Positions 9,650-23,500 of a DNA stretch of 64,000 nucleotides are shown here, piece after piece (the stretch's first letter is position 1; the number at the start of each line of letters is the position of its first letter). The notes under the pieces are model-generated. The model was given only the letters and a program-made list of their open reading frames with translations. It ran no database searches and was not told the DNA's origin. The position numbers were made by a program, and so were the translations under genes. The stretch is from positions 186,001 through 250,000 of the forward strand of contig NZ_VFAH01000004.1 in the NCBI RefSeq assembly GCF_008929045.1, read 5' to 3'. Source of the stretch: Noviherbaspirillum aerium. GTDB taxonomy: Bacteria > Pseudomonadota > Gammaproteobacteria > Burkholderiales > Burkholderiaceae_D.

Positions 9650-12211
9650 ATGGGTTCTCTAGCCTTAGCGCTCAAGGAGCGGTTGAAAGCCGGGCGGCAG
9701 GCGGCAATCGCCGCCTTCGAGGCACACCGCAAACCCGAGAAACTGCTTGCGGGCCTGCGCCAGGACGTCGATGCCGCACTGATCCATGCCTGGAATACGA
9801 TCCGCCTTCCCTCGGGCGCGGCGCTGGTTGCCGTGGGCGGATACGGGCGCGGCGAACTCTTCCCTCATTCGGACGTGGATGTTCTGATCCTGCTCGATGC
9901 GGCGCCGGATCCGTCATTGCGGGAAAAGCTGGAAGAACTGGTCCAGCTTTTCTGGGATACCGGCCTGGAGATCGGCCACAGCATACGCACCATCGATGAA
10001 TGCATGACGGAGTCCGAGGCCGACATTACCGTCCAGACCAGTCTGCTCGAAGCACGTCTGGTGACCGGCAACCGCAAGCTTTTCCACTTCCTGCAGGACA
10101 GGTTCAATGCGGCCATGAATCCGCAGGCGTTCTTCCAGGCCAAGACCCTTGAAATGCGCCAGCGGCATGTAAAGTACCAGGACACGCCTTACAGCCTGGA
10201 ACCAAATTGCAAGGAAAGCCCTGGCGGCCTGCGCGATCTGCAAGTCATACTCTGGGTTGCCAAGGCGGCAGGACTAGGCGATTCCTGGCGCAAGCTCGCC
10301 GAACGCGGCCTGATCACGCCGACCGAAGCCCGCCAGCTGACGCAGAAGGAACGGGCGTTCAAGGATATCCGCATCCGCCTTCACATTCACACCGGACGCC
10401 GTGAAGACCGGCTGGTGTTCGATGTGCAGACGCCGATTGCCGAGACCTTCGGTTTTCAAACCACCGAGACCCGGCGCGCCAGCGAATATCTGATGCAGCA
10501 CTATTACTGGGCGGCCAAGGCGGTCACGCAGCTCAACACGATTCTGCTGCAGAACATCGAGGCCCAGCTGTTTCCGCAGCCCGGAAATCCGCAGCCGATC
10601 AATGAGCGCTTCAGTGCCGTCAACGGATTGATTGACATCGCGCAGGATGACACCTTCGAGGTGACGCCATCGGCCATGCTGGAAGTGTTTCTGCTGCTTG
10701 CCCGGCATTCCGAACTGCAGGGCATGACGGCGCGCACCTTGCGGGCGCTTTGGCATGCCCGCTTCCGCATCGACAGCGAATTCCGCCGCGATCCCGCGAA
10801 CCGCGCACTGTTTCTCGAAATCCTGCAGGCGCCCAAGGGCATCACCCATGCGCTGCGCGGCATGAACCAGACCAGCATTCTTGGGCGCTACCTGCCGAAC
10901 TTCAGGCGCATCATCGGGCAGATGCAGCATGACCTGTTTCATGTCTACACGGTCGATCAGCACATCCTGATGGTGGTGCGCAATGTGCGGCGCTTCACGA
11001 TGACGGAGCACGCGCATGAATACCCCTTCTGCAGCCAGCTCATGGCGAACTTCGCCCAGCCCTGGCTGCTGTACATCGCCGCCCTCTTCCATGATATCGC
11101 CAAGGGCCGCGGCGGCGATCACTCGCAGCTGGGCATGGCCGATGCCCGCAAGTTCTGCCGCGATCATGCACTGTCCAGGGAGGATACCGAGCTGGTGGTA
11201 TTCCTGGTCGAGCATCATCTGTCGATGTCGCATGTGGCCCAGAAGCAGGACATGTCCGATCCGGATGTCATCCGCAACTTTGCCAGCCTTGTCAGGGACG
11301 AACGACACCTGACCGCACTCTATCTGCTGACGGTGGCCGACATACGGGGCACCAGTCCGAAAGTCTGGAATGCATGGAAGGGCAAGTTGCTTGAGGACCT
11401 GTACCGGATGACGCTGCGCGTACTCGGGGGCGAGGACCCCTCCACCGAGCATGAATTGCGGAACCGCCAGGAAGCGGCGCTGAAGACCTTGCGCCTGTAC
11501 GGCTTGCCGGAGAATGCCCACGAAGGCTTGTGGAAGCAGCTCGACGTCGCCTATTTCCTGCGCCACGACGCCGCTGACATTGCATGGCAGACGCGGTCCC
11601 TGTACAACAAGACCGCCAGCGCCTCGCCGGTCGTCAAATGCCGCCTTGCTCCGATCGGAGAAGGCGTGCAGGTCGCGGTTTACATCAAGGACCAGCCCGA
11701 CCTGTTTGCCCGCATCTGCAGTTACTTCGACCGCAAGAATTTCAGCATTCTCGATGCGAAGATTCACACCACGCGCAACGGCTATGCGCTGGATACCTTC
11801 CTGGTCACCGAACCGGCATTCGCCAACAATTATCGCGACATCATCAGCCTGATCGAACATGAGTTGACCGAACTCCTGCAGACACGCGCCGAGCTGCCGG
11901 CGCCTACGGTTGGCCGCCTGTCCCGCCTGTCCCGCACGTTTCCGATCACGCCAACGGTGGATCTGCGTCCCGATGAACGCGGCCAGTACTATCTGTTGTC
12001 GGTATCGGCGAATGATCGCAACGGCTTGCTGTATTCCATCGCCAATGTGCTCGCCAAGTACCGCATCAACCTGCACACCGCCAAGATCATGACGCTGGGC
12101 GAACGGGTCGAAGACGTATTCCTCGTGGATGGACCCGTGCTCAACAATGCACGCAGCCAGATCCAGCTGGAACGCGATCTGCTCGACGCGCTGCGCATCT
12201 CACCAGCATGA
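9650..12211 (+). CDS. glnD: [Protein-PII] uridylyltransferase / uridylyl-removing enzyme GlnD
   Basis: Bifunctional glutamine sensor that uridylylates PII (GlnB/GlnK) when nitrogen is scarce and removes UMP when glutamine is high. It has 853 residues. Domain order: nucleotidyltransferase with [15 protein letters not shown] near residues 63-77; the PII-uridylyltransferase linker domain; an HD domain with [14 protein letters not shown] near 478-491 for the removing activity; two C-terminal ACT domains starting near residues 672 and 780. All key motifs look intact. The ATG lies 2 bp after the map stop, so it is probably cotranscribed with map. Confidence 0.97.
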   Translation: MGSLALALKERLKAGRQAAIAAFEAHRKPEKLLAGLRQDVDAALIHAWNTIRLPSGAALVAVGGYGRGELFPHSDVDVLILLDAAPDPSLREKLEELVQLFWDTGLEIGHSIRTIDECMTESEADITVQTSLLEARLVTGNRKLFHFLQDRFNAAMNPQAFFQAKTLEMRQRHVKYQDTPYSLEPNCKESPGGLRDLQVILWVAKAAGLGDSWRKLAERGLITPTEARQLTQKERAFKDIRIRLHIHTGRREDRLVFDVQTPIAETFGFQTTETRRASEYLMQHYYWAAKAVTQLNTILLQNIEAQLFPQPGNPQPINERFSAVNGLIDIAQDDTFEVTPSAMLEVFLLLARHSELQGMTARTLRALWHARFRIDSEFRRDPANRALFLEILQAPKGITHALRGMNQTSILGRYLPNFRRIIGQMQHDLFHVYTVDQHILMVVRNVRRFTMTEHAHEYPFCSQLMANFAQPWLLYIAALFHDIAKGRGGDHSQLGMADARKFCRDHALSREDTELVVFLVEHHLSMSHVAQKQDMSDPDVIRNFASLVRDERHLTALYLLTVADIRGTSPKVWNAWKGKLLEDLYRMTLRVLGGEDPSTEHELRNRQEAALKTLRLYGLPENAHEGLWKQLDVAYFLRHDAADIAWQTRSLYNKTASASPVVKCRLAPIGEGVQVAVYIKDQPDLFARICSYFDRKNFSILDAKIHTTRNGYALDTFLVTEPAFANNYRDIISLIEHELTELLQTRAELPAPTVGRLSRLSRTFPITPTVDLRPDERGQYYLLSVSANDRNGLLYSIANVLAKYRINLHTAKIMTLGERVEDVFLVDGPVLNNARSQIQLERDLLDALRISPA

Positions 12212-12245
12212 TTACCGGTTTTTCTCTTTTTGCATTGCATTTCTC

Positions 12246-12992
12246 ATGACCGAACCTGTCCGCCTTTCCAAACGCATGTCCGAACTGGGACTTTGCTCGC
12301 GCCGCGAAGCCGATGAATGGATAGAACGCGGCTGGGTCCGCGTCGACGGCAAGATCGTGTCCGAACTCGGCAGCAAGGTGCTTCCCAATCAGCGCATTAC
12401 CGTCGAGCGCCAGGCCAGCGCCCAGCAGGCGCGCCGCGTCACCATCCTCATCAACAAGCCCATGGGCTATGTGAGCGGCCAGGCCGAAGACGGCTACAAG
12501 CCGGCCGTGACCCTGGTCGGCCCAACGACACGCTGGAAGGAAGACAAGGCGCCGATCCAGTTCCACCCGAGCCAGCTGCGCAGCCTGGTTCCGGCCGGGC
12601 GGCTGGACATCGATTCGGTCGGCTTGCTGGTGTTGACCCAGGACGGGCGCATCGCCAAGCAATTGATCGGTGAAGATACCTCGATCGAGAAGGAATACCT
12701 GGTCCGGGTACAGTACAGCAAGCCGGGCCGCCTGCCGGATGCCGATCTCAAGCTGCTGAACCATGGCCTCTCCCTCGACGGAAAGAAGCTGCTGCCAGCC
12801 AGGGTCCGCTGGCAGAACGAGGATCAGCTCAGCTTCGTCCTGCGTGAAGGCAAGAAGCGGCAGATCCGCCGCATGTGCGAAGCGGTGGGACTGAAGGTGC
12901 TCGGGCTCAAGCGCGTTCGCATCGGACGCGTGATGCTGGGCGATCTGCCGCCCGGTGAATGGCGTTATCTCGGCGCGGACGAAAAGTTTTGA
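12246..12992 (+). CDS. RluF-like 23S rRNA pseudouridine synthase (RsuA/RluB/E/F family)
   Basis: The protein has 248 residues from ATG 12246. An N-terminal S4 RNA-binding domain ([21 protein letters not shown]) is followed by the RsuA-type catalytic domain with [17 protein letters not shown], in which the Asp of RLD is the catalytic residue. The C-terminal [19 protein letters not shown] and PPGEWRYL match E. coli RluF better than RsuA or RluB, by memory of that sequence. It probably converts a uridine near the 23S peptidyl-transferase region to pseudouridine. It follows glnD by 34 bp. The upstream part of the open frame overlaps glnD and is not protein-like. Confidence 0.85.
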   Translation: MTEPVRLSKRMSELGLCSRREADEWIERGWVRVDGKIVSELGSKVLPNQRITVERQASAQQARRVTILINKPMGYVSGQAEDGYKPAVTLVGPTTRWKEDKAPIQFHPSQLRSLVPAGRLDIDSVGLLVLTQDGRIAKQLIGEDTSIEKEYLVRVQYSKPGRLPDADLKLLNHGLSLDGKKLLPARVRWQNEDQLSFVLREGKKRQIRRMCEAVGLKVLGLKRVRIGRVMLGDLPPGEWRYLGADEKF

Positions 12993-13121
12993 TTTGCCAA
13001 GGGCCTGTTTGAGTACTTTCTCGACGATCCGATTCCGATCGATCAGTGCTCGACGGTCCTTCACGTACGCGAGCGCCATCTCCCCGGCGGAAAATGCTCG
13101 TTACCGTTGCGCGCAAGCCCA

Positions 13122-13206
13122 ATGCCATTCCCAAGCCGCAACCTCGTCCTTTCCAGGCGAAAAAACCACCCATCTCATTTGGTATCGTTTGACTTGGGAT
13201 TGGCAT
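13122..13206. repeat. Palindromic repeat, short copy (85 bp)
   Basis: Ends are a 14-bp inverted repeat with one mismatch (ATGCCATTCCCAAG at 13122-13135; RC of 13193-13206 is ATGCCAATCCCAAG). The right part (about 13159-13200) is nearly identical to the right part of a second copy at 20326-20484: both share ATCTCATTTGG, CGTT and TGACTTGGGATT in the same order. The left parts share TGCCA-TCCCAAGCC. The Kef gene stop codon (13175) lies inside it, so the repeat encodes the last codons of that gene. Confidence 0.75.
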
Positions 13207-15028
13207 AGGACGAATTCGGGTTTTGCCGTTCCCACTCGCCGCCCCGCCGCTCCTCGTTGATTTCCGCATCGCGCGCAAACATCGCTTCCAGCTCTTCGCG
13301 TGCCTGCACCGCCAGCGATACCATCTGCTCCTGGTCCTTGTAGTACGGATAGACATTGTGCAGCGTCTTGAGGTTGTGGGCGCGAAACTTCATTGCCGCC
13401 TGCCGCGCCTGGAAGGCGTTGAAGCCCAGCGTTTCCAGAGTGCGCCGACCCAGCTGCAGGGCCGACTCGAATGTTTCTCGCTCGATGACGGTGACGCCCC
13501 GGTCCATCAGATCGTAGTAATGCGTGACATTGCGGGCGCGCGCGAGGATGGGCAACTCAGGGAATTCCCCTCTCACCGCATCAACCAGCTTGATGCTGTC
13601 CTCGACACTGTCGAGTGCCACGATCAGCGCCCTTGCCTTGTGCGCTCCCGCCGCACGCAGGAGATCGATTCGGGTCGCATCGCCGTAATACACCTTCAGG
13701 CCAAAACGGCGCAGCAGATCGATCTGGTCAGGGTCATGATCAAGCACGGTAACGCCGATGCGGTTCGCATGGAGCAGACGTCCGATGATCTGCCCGAATC
13801 GTCCGAAACCGGCAATGATCACCGGCTGCATGTCGCCATCGAACGCATCGTCCGGACGTTTTTTGTCTGTGGCGAAATAAGGCTCGATCAGCTTGTCGTG
13901 CAAGACCAAAAGCAGCGGCGTGGTCACCATGGACAAGGCTACGACAACCAGAAGGGTCGCCGCGACCTCTTCCGAAAATACGCGGGCCGTAGCGGCAGCA
14001 CCGAAGATGACGAAAGCGAATTCGCCGCCCTGTGACAGCAGGATCGCGAAGAAAGGCTGCTGGCCCGGAAGTATGCCGAACCGCTTGCTGAGCACGTACA
14101 AGACGAGTCCCTTGATCATCAGGAAACCGGTCACCAGTCCCAGCACCAGCAAGGGCTGGCGCACCAGCACACCGAAGTCGATCGACATTCCGACCGCAAT
14201 GAAGAACAGTCCCAGAAGCAATCCCTTGAACGGCTCGAGGTCGGTTTCCAGCGCATGCCGGTATTCGGAATCGGCGAGCAGCACGCCGGCGAGGAAGGTA
14301 CCCAGGGCCATCGACAGTCCGACCGATTGCATCAGCAGTCCGATGGCGATGACCAGCAGCAGCGCAAACGCGGTAAATACTTCCCGGATGCCGGCCTTGG
14401 TGATCAGCCGGAAAAGCGGTCGCATGAGATACCGCGACGCGAGTACCAGCAGCGCGAGCACCGCAATCACCTTCAGCGCCGTCATCCAGCCGTTGGCATC
14501 GCCATCGGCTGTCACGCTGCCCAGCATGGGCACGATGGCAATCATGGGAATTGCCGCGATATCCTGGAACAGCAGGATGGAAAAGCCGGCGGAACCCGCG
14601 GCAGTGGCCATCAGGTGGCGCTCGCTCAGGGTGGCCAGCGCAATGGCGGTGGAGGACAGCGAGAGACCGAGCGCGCCGATAAGCGCGGTCTTCCAGTCGA
14701 TTCCAAGACCTAGCCCGGCCAGAAACAGCCCGAGCGCCACGAATCCTACCTGGGCACTGCCCCAGCCGAAGATGGAACGCCGCAGCGACCAAAGCCGGCG
14801 CGGCTCCAGTTCGAGCCCGATCAGAAACAGCAGCAGAACGACCCCGAATTCGGAGAAATGCAGGATATCTTCAACGCCGCTGATGAGGCGCAGCCCCCAG
14901 GGGCCGATCGCGACGCCAGCCATCAGATAGCCGAGAACCGAGCCCAGCCCGAGTTTCTTGGCAAGCGGAACGGCAATGACCGCCGCTGACAGATAGATCA
15001 GCGCGTTCGGCAGCAGGTCATTCGTCAT
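13175..15028 (-). CDS. Kef-type K+/H+ antiporter with RCK domain (CPA2 family)
   Basis: Inner-membrane monovalent cation:proton antiporter of the KefB/KefC type, which in other bacteria exports potassium during electrophile stress under glutathione control. It has 617 residues from ATG 15028 (MTNDLLPNALIYLSAAVIAV). About 12 membrane helices fill residues 1-385. A TrkA-N/RCK domain follows with the Rossmann loop IIAGFGRFGQIIGRL and DHDPDQIDLLRRFG. The ATG lies inside the 3' end of the upstream oxidoreductase gene (11-bp overlap), indicating coupling. The last ~11 residues (YANPKSNDTK) are encoded by a dispersed repeat (13122-13206), so the tail is probably not ancestral. KefB versus KefC cannot be settled here. 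Confidence 0.9.
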   Translation of the reverse strand: MTNDLLPNALIYLSAAVIAVPLAKKLGLGSVLGYLMAGVAIGPWGLRLISGVEDILHFSEFGVVLLLFLIGLELEPRRLWSLRRSIFGWGSAQVGFVALGLFLAGLGLGIDWKTALIGALGLSLSSTAIALATLSERHLMATAAGSAGFSILLFQDIAAIPMIAIVPMLGSVTADGDANGWMTALKVIAVLALLVLASRYLMRPLFRLITKAGIREVFTAFALLLVIAIGLLMQSVGLSMALGTFLAGVLLADSEYRHALETDLEPFKGLLLGLFFIAVGMSIDFGVLVRQPLLVLGLVTGFLMIKGLVLYVLSKRFGILPGQQPFFAILLSQGGEFAFVIFGAAATARVFSEEVAATLLVVVALSMVTTPLLLVLHDKLIEPYFATDKKRPDDAFDGDMQPVIIAGFGRFGQIIGRLLHANRIGVTVLDHDPDQIDLLRRFGLKVYYGDATRIDLLRAAGAHKARALIVALDSVEDSIKLVDAVRGEFPELPILARARNVTHYYDLMDRGVTVIERETFESALQLGRRTLETLGFNAFQARQAAMKFRAHNLKTLHNVYPYYKDQEQMVSLAVQAREELEAMFARDAEINEERRGGEWERQNPNSSYANPKSNDTK

Positions 15029-15635
15029 GGGGATCTTCCGGATGGAGTTCTGGCGGGATGGGATCCCTGTCGGTGCACGTCGCAACCAATTTCGACCAGG
15101 CCGGATAATTGATCAGCCGCTCCCGATATTCCGCTGCCCGCGGCTCGACCTCGGCCGCGTCCGCCTTGCGTGAACCATGCACGATCAGGGGCGGCAGCCA
15201 GCGCATGCCGCACAGATGAGCTGTCTGTTCATACGGCGGCAGAAAATCGCTGAAATCACGGCGATGAAAGCCGCCGGGCCGGTAGGCGCTTTCGGTGCTG
15301 CCGGTAGATGCGACGAGCCAGAGGTCCTTGCCCCGCAGCGCGCGCCCTTCACGGCCGTAAGCCCAGCCGTGTTCAAACACGACGTCGATCCATTCCTTGA
15401 GCAGACCCGGCATGCTGTACCACTGGACCGGATGCTGCAGGACGATCAGATCGCTCTGCGCCAGCTGCTCCTGCTCATGGGCGACGTCGATATAGAAATC
15501 AGGATAGGCCTGGTAAAGATCATGTACGCGGACATTGGGCAGATCCCTGACATGATCGAGCATCCGCCTGTTGACATGGGAAAGGTGACTGGCAGGGTGA
15601 GCGTAAACAATGAGTATCGAGGGAGGCGATGTCAT
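15018..15635 (-). CDS. KefF/KefG-like NAD(P)H:quinone oxidoreductase
   Basis: Flavodoxin-fold FMN enzyme of 205 residues, the soluble partner that activates Kef antiporters in enterobacteria. Seen are the N-terminal ILIVYAHPASHLSHVNRRM (FMN phosphate loop), VLQHPVQWYSMPGLLKEWID and GKDLWLVASTGSTESAYRPGG, all typical of the KefF/KefG/MdaB group. It overlaps the antiporter gene by 11 bp, which supports a two-component Kef system. Alternative: a general quinone reductase. The partner position makes the Kef role more likely. Confidence 0.88.
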   Translation of the reverse strand: MTSPPSILIVYAHPASHLSHVNRRMLDHVRDLPNVRVHDLYQAYPDFYIDVAHEQEQLAQSDLIVLQHPVQWYSMPGLLKEWIDVVFEHGWAYGREGRALRGKDLWLVASTGSTESAYRPGGFHRRDFSDFLPPYEQTAHLCGMRWLPPLIVHGSRKADAAEVEPRAAEYRERLINYPAWSKLVATCTDRDPIPPELHPEDPHDE

Positions 15636-15726
15636 CTGGGCGGGAATGCATTGGAGACGGCCGTTCCGAAGCCCGGCAATGCCTGATGGTCAAATTGCAT
15701 TCGCATGGCGGCACGGGCGGCGCGCA

Positions 15727-16263
15727 TCAGTCGTCGCTGGCCGCATCGAGCTGCGGGAACAGGATGTCGGTGAAGCCGAACTGGCTGAAGTCCCTGATCC
15801 GCATCGGATACAAGGTGCCGATCAGATGGTCGCACTCATGCTGGACGACGCGCGCATGGAAGTCCTCGGCATCCCGGCTGATCGGCTTGCCGAACTGGTC
15901 GAGGCCTTCGTAATGCAGCCGCTTCCAGCGCGGCACCACGCCGCGCAGGCCCGGCACCGACAGACATCCCTCCCAGCCGTCTTCCATCTCGTCCGACAAC
16001 GGTGTAATGACCGGGTTGATCAGGACCGTCTCGGGCACCGGCGGCGCGTCGGGATAGCGCGGATTGTGCCGGAATCCGAAGATCACTACCTGCAGGTTGA
16101 CACCGATCTGGGGTGCGGCGAGACCCGCGCCGTTGACCGCGCGCATGGTATCGAACATGTCTTCGATCAGCGCGCCGAGCGCCGGCGTACCGAATTCAAG
16201 GACAGGCTCCGCCTGCCGCAACAGGCGGGCATCGCCCATTCTGAGAATTTCCCTGACTGCCAT
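15727..16263 (-). CDS. def: Peptide deformylase
   Basis: Metalloenzyme that removes the formyl group from the N-terminal methionine of new proteins, acting before Map (8814). From ATG 16263 it has 178 residues ([16 protein letters not shown]). All three family motifs are present: [18 protein letters not shown] (Cys metal ligand) and QHECDHLIG (two His ligands and catalytic Glu). The open frame continues upstream into ligA, but the extra 64 codons are an overlap artefact. It lies 19 bp downstream of ligA. The C-terminal [15 protein letters not shown] is longer than in E. coli Def, as often seen in betaproteobacteria. Confidence 0.95.
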   Translation of the reverse strand: MAVREILRMGDARLLRQAEPVLEFGTPALGALIEDMFDTMRAVNGAGLAAPQIGVNLQVVIFGFRHNPRYPDAPPVPETVLINPVITPLSDEMEDGWEGCLSVPGLRGVVPRWKRLHYEGLDQFGKPISRDAEDFHARVVQHECDHLIGTLYPMRIRDFSQFGFTDILFPQLDAASDD

Positions 16264-16282
16264 CGTCCCCTCCCCGATCCGA

Positions 16283-19482
<3,200 letters not shown>

Positions 19483-20086
19483 GCGCTTGCCTTCCGAAGA
19501 GTGTCGAGGAGATGGATCGAATGCATATGTTATTTGAAACGGCTGGACTGCCGCTTGAGCTGAGTGGAGGTCATTGCCGGATCAAGTCCTCCCGCAAGTG
19601 TCGGAGGCTGAATTTCGGAGTAGACCCCGCTCTCAGATATCGTGTTACACACAAGTAGTTGAATCAGATAAAAATTTGGAAAATCAGGGTAGTGTTCATC
19701 CATAAAGTTGTCAAGCTGAACACCCTCTTCCCCCTGCGCATTTCTCTGCGCGCTTTCGTTTTGATGCTTGCCGGAAAAAATGTACGTATGGAATTGATTA
19801 TTCCCGGATACACGGGTTCACGCCGTTGACCGTCGTCAATACTTGCTACATCGCTGAGCTGAAGAATAACAACTGTTCCGGCGCGACACATTTCCATAGC
19901 AAAACTGGATTGACGGAAAGTCGCTCCGTATTCGCCTCACGCGGGAAAGCATACCAACTTCCTCTCACTTATGGGGGAACGGCACTGCCAGGCACTGATT
20001 GCATCCACTCAATGCAGGATGTGCAGGGCATGTTCCTCCGGGCGTGTCAGGTCAGGACAAAAGCAACCAGCATCCAAGGAGCAAAT
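19483..20086. other. Long gap between zipA and the 79-residue orphan gene
   Basis: About 600 bp, clearly less GC-rich than its surroundings, with no frame I can support as a gene. It must contain the promoter of zipA-ligA-def on the minus strand and that of the small gene at 20087 on the plus strand. A broken inverted repeat (agggt-agt-gttca / tgaacaccct, about 19686-19725) is the only structure I noticed. Confidence 0.5.
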
Positions 20087-20326
20087 ATGAATACCCATCT
20101 GGAAAAATCGAAATTCGACGTATCCGCTAAAGAATTCAAACTGCAGGAACTGGCGATGATGTCACTGACTCCCGTCATCAGGTCGATTCAACACTGGTGG
20201 CTGCAGCGCGCGGAAAGGCATTACCTGATCTGCGCCGACGTCGAACTGCAGCGTGCAAAGGAAGCCCAGATGAATGTCGCCTATTATCAGAAGCGCGCCG
20301 CCCTCGCCCGCTCCGCCCGCATCTGA
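20087..20326 (+). CDS. Small hypothetical protein (79 residues)
   Basis: I do not recognise the family. The start is the ATG at 20087 because AAGGAG lies 8 nt upstream; the open frame extends back to 19826 but the extra part reads like non-coding DNA. The protein is MNTHLEKSKFDVSAKEFKLQ then ELAMMSLTPVIRSIQHWWLQ and a helix rich in Arg, Ala, Gln and Tyr ending ALARSARI. It has no signal peptide and no clear membrane helix; it looks soluble, helical and basic. It is alone between zipA and smc, and its stop codon overlaps the left end of a palindromic repeat (20326-20484). Confidence 0.65.
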   Translation: MNTHLEKSKFDVSAKEFKLQELAMMSLTPVIRSIQHWWLQRAERHYLICADVELQRAKEAQMNVAYYQKRAALARSARI

Positions 20327-20484
20327 TGCCAGTCCCAAGCCAAACCATGCCATGAGATCGGGTCTTTTTCCGCCTGTCCGCGTTGCGCTTGTCATTCATC
20401 GCCTCGCGATGAATTCCTCCCGCGCCTCGCCAGTCGAAAAAATCCATCGATCTCATTTGGCACGTTATGACTTGGGATTCCTAT
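20326..20484. repeat. Palindromic repeat, long copy (~159 bp)
   Basis: A ~28-30-bp imperfect terminal inverted repeat: the left arm 20333-20360 and the reverse complement of 20448-20477 agree at about 24 positions, with a 2-nt gap (both read TCCCAAG...TGCC...ATGAGATCG). The right arm and left tip also match the copy at 13122-13206. It starts on the stop codon of the 79-residue gene and lies 114 bp beyond the 3' end of smc. No protein-coding frame inside; it resembles a MITE or REP-type element. Confidence 0.75.
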
Positions 20485-20597
20485 GAGTCCGTCCGAACGG
20501 CTCCGCCGTATACGGCCGACCCCGCGTTACGACCCTGTCTACGCGTGCGAAAAGCTCAGAACATCTTCAGGCTCGGCACGCCTGGCCTTCCGGTATT

Positions 20598-23500
20598 TCA
20601 CGCTGCCTGCGCCTCGCTTGCAAAATTCGAGGCAGATTCCATATCGACGGCAACAATCCGCGAAACCCCTTGCTCCTGCATGGTCACGCCGATCAGCTGC
20701 TGCGCCATTTCCATGGCAATCTTGTTATGCGAGATGAACAGGAACTGCGTCTGTGACGACATGCGCTTGACCATGTTGCAGAACCGCTCGGTGTTGGCAT
20801 CGTCCAGCGGCGCATCGACCTCATCCAGCAGGCAAAAGGGAGCCGGATTCAGCTGGAACATCGAGAACACCAGCGCGGTCGCCGTCAGCGCCTTTTCGCC
20901 GCCCGACAGCAGGTGAATGGTCGCGTTCTTCTTGCCCGGCGGCTGTGCCATCACCTGCACGCCTGAATCCAGGATTTCCTCGCCCGTCATGATCAGCTTC
21001 GCCTGTCCGCCGCCGAACAGCACCGGGAACAGTTCGCCGAAGTGCCTGTTGACCTTGTCGAAGGTGTCCTGCAGCAGATCGCGGGTTTCCCGGTCGATCT
21101 TGTTGATCGCATCTTCCAGGGTGCTGATGGCTTCCGACAGGTCGGCATGCTGGGCATCGAGGAAGTTCTTGCGCTCGGATGCCTGGGCCAGTTCGTCCAG
21201 CGCCGCGAGATTGACGGCGCCGAGGGCGGCAATCGCGTTGGTCAGCCGGGTGACTTCGCCCTGCAGGTAGGAAGGCCGCATTTCCGGGTTGAGCTTTTCG
21301 GCGAGCGCCGCCTCGTCGGCCTGGGCTTCCGCCAGCTGCTGCGCATATTGTTCCTGGTTCAGGCGCGCGGCCTGTTCCTTGAGCTGCAATTCCATGATGC
21401 GGTCGCGCTGCGGCTGGAGGCTGCGCTCGGCCTGCATGCGCGCCTCTTCGGTATGACGCAGTTTCTGCGTCAGCTGGTCGAGCTCATGGCGCGCATCGGC
21501 CAGCGCCCGCTCCTGCTCGGAGCGGCGGTCCAGCAGCGATTGGAGTCCCGCCTGTGCGGCCTGGTCATCCAGGCTCTCCAGTTCGAGATGTCCTTGCTCC
21601 ATGCTGGCGAAGAGCTGCGCCGATTGTTCCCTCGCCGTCGAAATGCTGCGCTTGAGTTCCTCGATCTTGTTGCGATGGGATTTCTCGGCAAAGCCGGCTT
21701 CCTGCGCAGCGCGTTCCAGTTCGCGAAGCCGCTGGCGTGCGTCGTTGAGCTGCTGCTCCTTGGCCAGGTAATCGGTCTGGCCGTCTTCATGGCTTTCCTG
21801 CAGAACCGCCAGTTCGGCATCAAGCTGCTCGAACTTCGCTTCCGATTCCGCCTTGGCCTGCTGCTGCTCCGCCTCCTCGGCCGCAATTTCCGCGAGGTCG
21901 GATGCAATCTGCGTGCTGCGCTGGTTGAAGCGCTCCTGCACTTCCGACAGTTTCATCACATCGATCTGCAGCCCGTGCACCGCCTGGGTCAGGCCGGATA
22001 CGCGCTGGCGCAGTTCCTGCAGGCGCTGGGCGGCCGCCGTGACCGCGGCCTCGGCCCGCACCACGCGCGATTTCGCCTCGTCGGCCAGCATCTGCTGGGC
22101 GCGCAGCTGCTTGGTGATGTTTTCGATTTCCTGCTGCCGCGCCAGCATGCCGTCCTGCTCGGAATCGGATGCATAGAAACGCACGCTGGACCTGCCGATG
22201 ACATGGCCCTGACGGGTGACGAAAAAACCGCCCGCCGGCAACTTGGCGCGGTCGACGAAGGCGGCATTGACATCCTCGGCCGCATAAACCTGGTTCAGCC
22301 AGTCCTGCAGCAGTGCCCGCAGGCCGGGATCATTGAGCTGCAGCAGGCTGATGAAGGGCTTGAGGCCGGCAGGCGCATCGGATGCCGCAGGCGCCGCCAC
22401 GTCATTCGCCGTGAACAATGCCAGCTTGGCCGGCGGCGCATCGTTGAAGAAGGCCTTGGCCCAGTCGAGGTTGGAGACTTCCAGCGCTGACGTGCGCTCG
22501 CGCAGTACGGCTTCCAGCGCCGTTTCCCAGCCCTGGTCGATATGCAGCTTCTGCCACAGCCGGGGCAGTTCGCCCAGCTCATGCTTCTTGAGCCATGGCT
22601 GCACCTTGCCCTGGGTCTGCACGTTTTCCTGCAACTGCTTGAGCGCATTCAGGCGCGCTTCCAGCTGTGCATTACTGGCGGTTTCGGCATTGACCTGCTG
22701 CTGCGCGGTGCGGCGCTCTTCCTCCAGCTTCGGCTGCTGTTCCTGCGCGGCTTCCAGCTGTTCGCGGGCTTCTTCGAGCGTTGCCTGCTTCTCCTCCAGC
22801 TGCATCTTCAGGTTGTTCAGATGCGAGGCGTCCGGCATGGACATGCCGTTCTTTTCCTGCGACAGGCGTTCCCGGCGCGAAGCCAGGTTGGCAAGAATGC
22901 TGGACGCGTTGCGCTGGTGGGTCGATTCCAGCTCGATCTGCTGCTGGATCTGCATGATCTTGCCGCGCGACTCGGTCGTCTTGACCTGCGCTTCGCGCCA
23001 GGCCTGCTCCAGCGCCGGGATCAGCTCGTTCTGGTTGTGTGCCGCCTGCTGCGCCTGTTCAACCCGCATGCCGTGCTCTTCGAGATGCATTTCGGCTTCT
23101 TCCAGCTCTTCCTGCTGCCGCGAACTCTGGCGCTGCCACTGGTCGCGCTGCGCGGTCAGGGAATTGAGCTGGGTCTGGAGCCGGCTGCGCGACTCGATGA
23201 CGAACTTGATCTGCGCTTCCAGGCTGCCGATTTCGGAGTTGGTCTGGTACAGGTTGCCCTGGGCGGTATGCATGCGGTCGCCCGCCCCGTAGTGCGCCTG
23301 GCGCATGTGTTCCAGCTCGGTCTCGACATGGCGCAGCTTGGCCGTCTGCTCTTCCAGGTCGGTCTGCGCCTTTTCGATGTCACGGAAAAATTTTTCCTGC
23401 TCGGACTTGGCTTCGTTCTTGCGCAGCAGCCACAGCAACTTCTGTTTCTCGTCCTGATCAGCCTGCAGCTCGCGGAATTTCTGGGCGACAGCCGCCTGGG

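Noticed and set aside
10274-12076. 600-codon open frame on the minus strand
   Set aside because: It is antisense to glnD, which has all its domains; GC-rich third positions keep the opposite strand open.
19826-20086. Upstream extension of the 79-residue gene
   Set aside because: No ribosome-binding site at 19826 and no protein-like composition, while AAGGAG precedes 20087.
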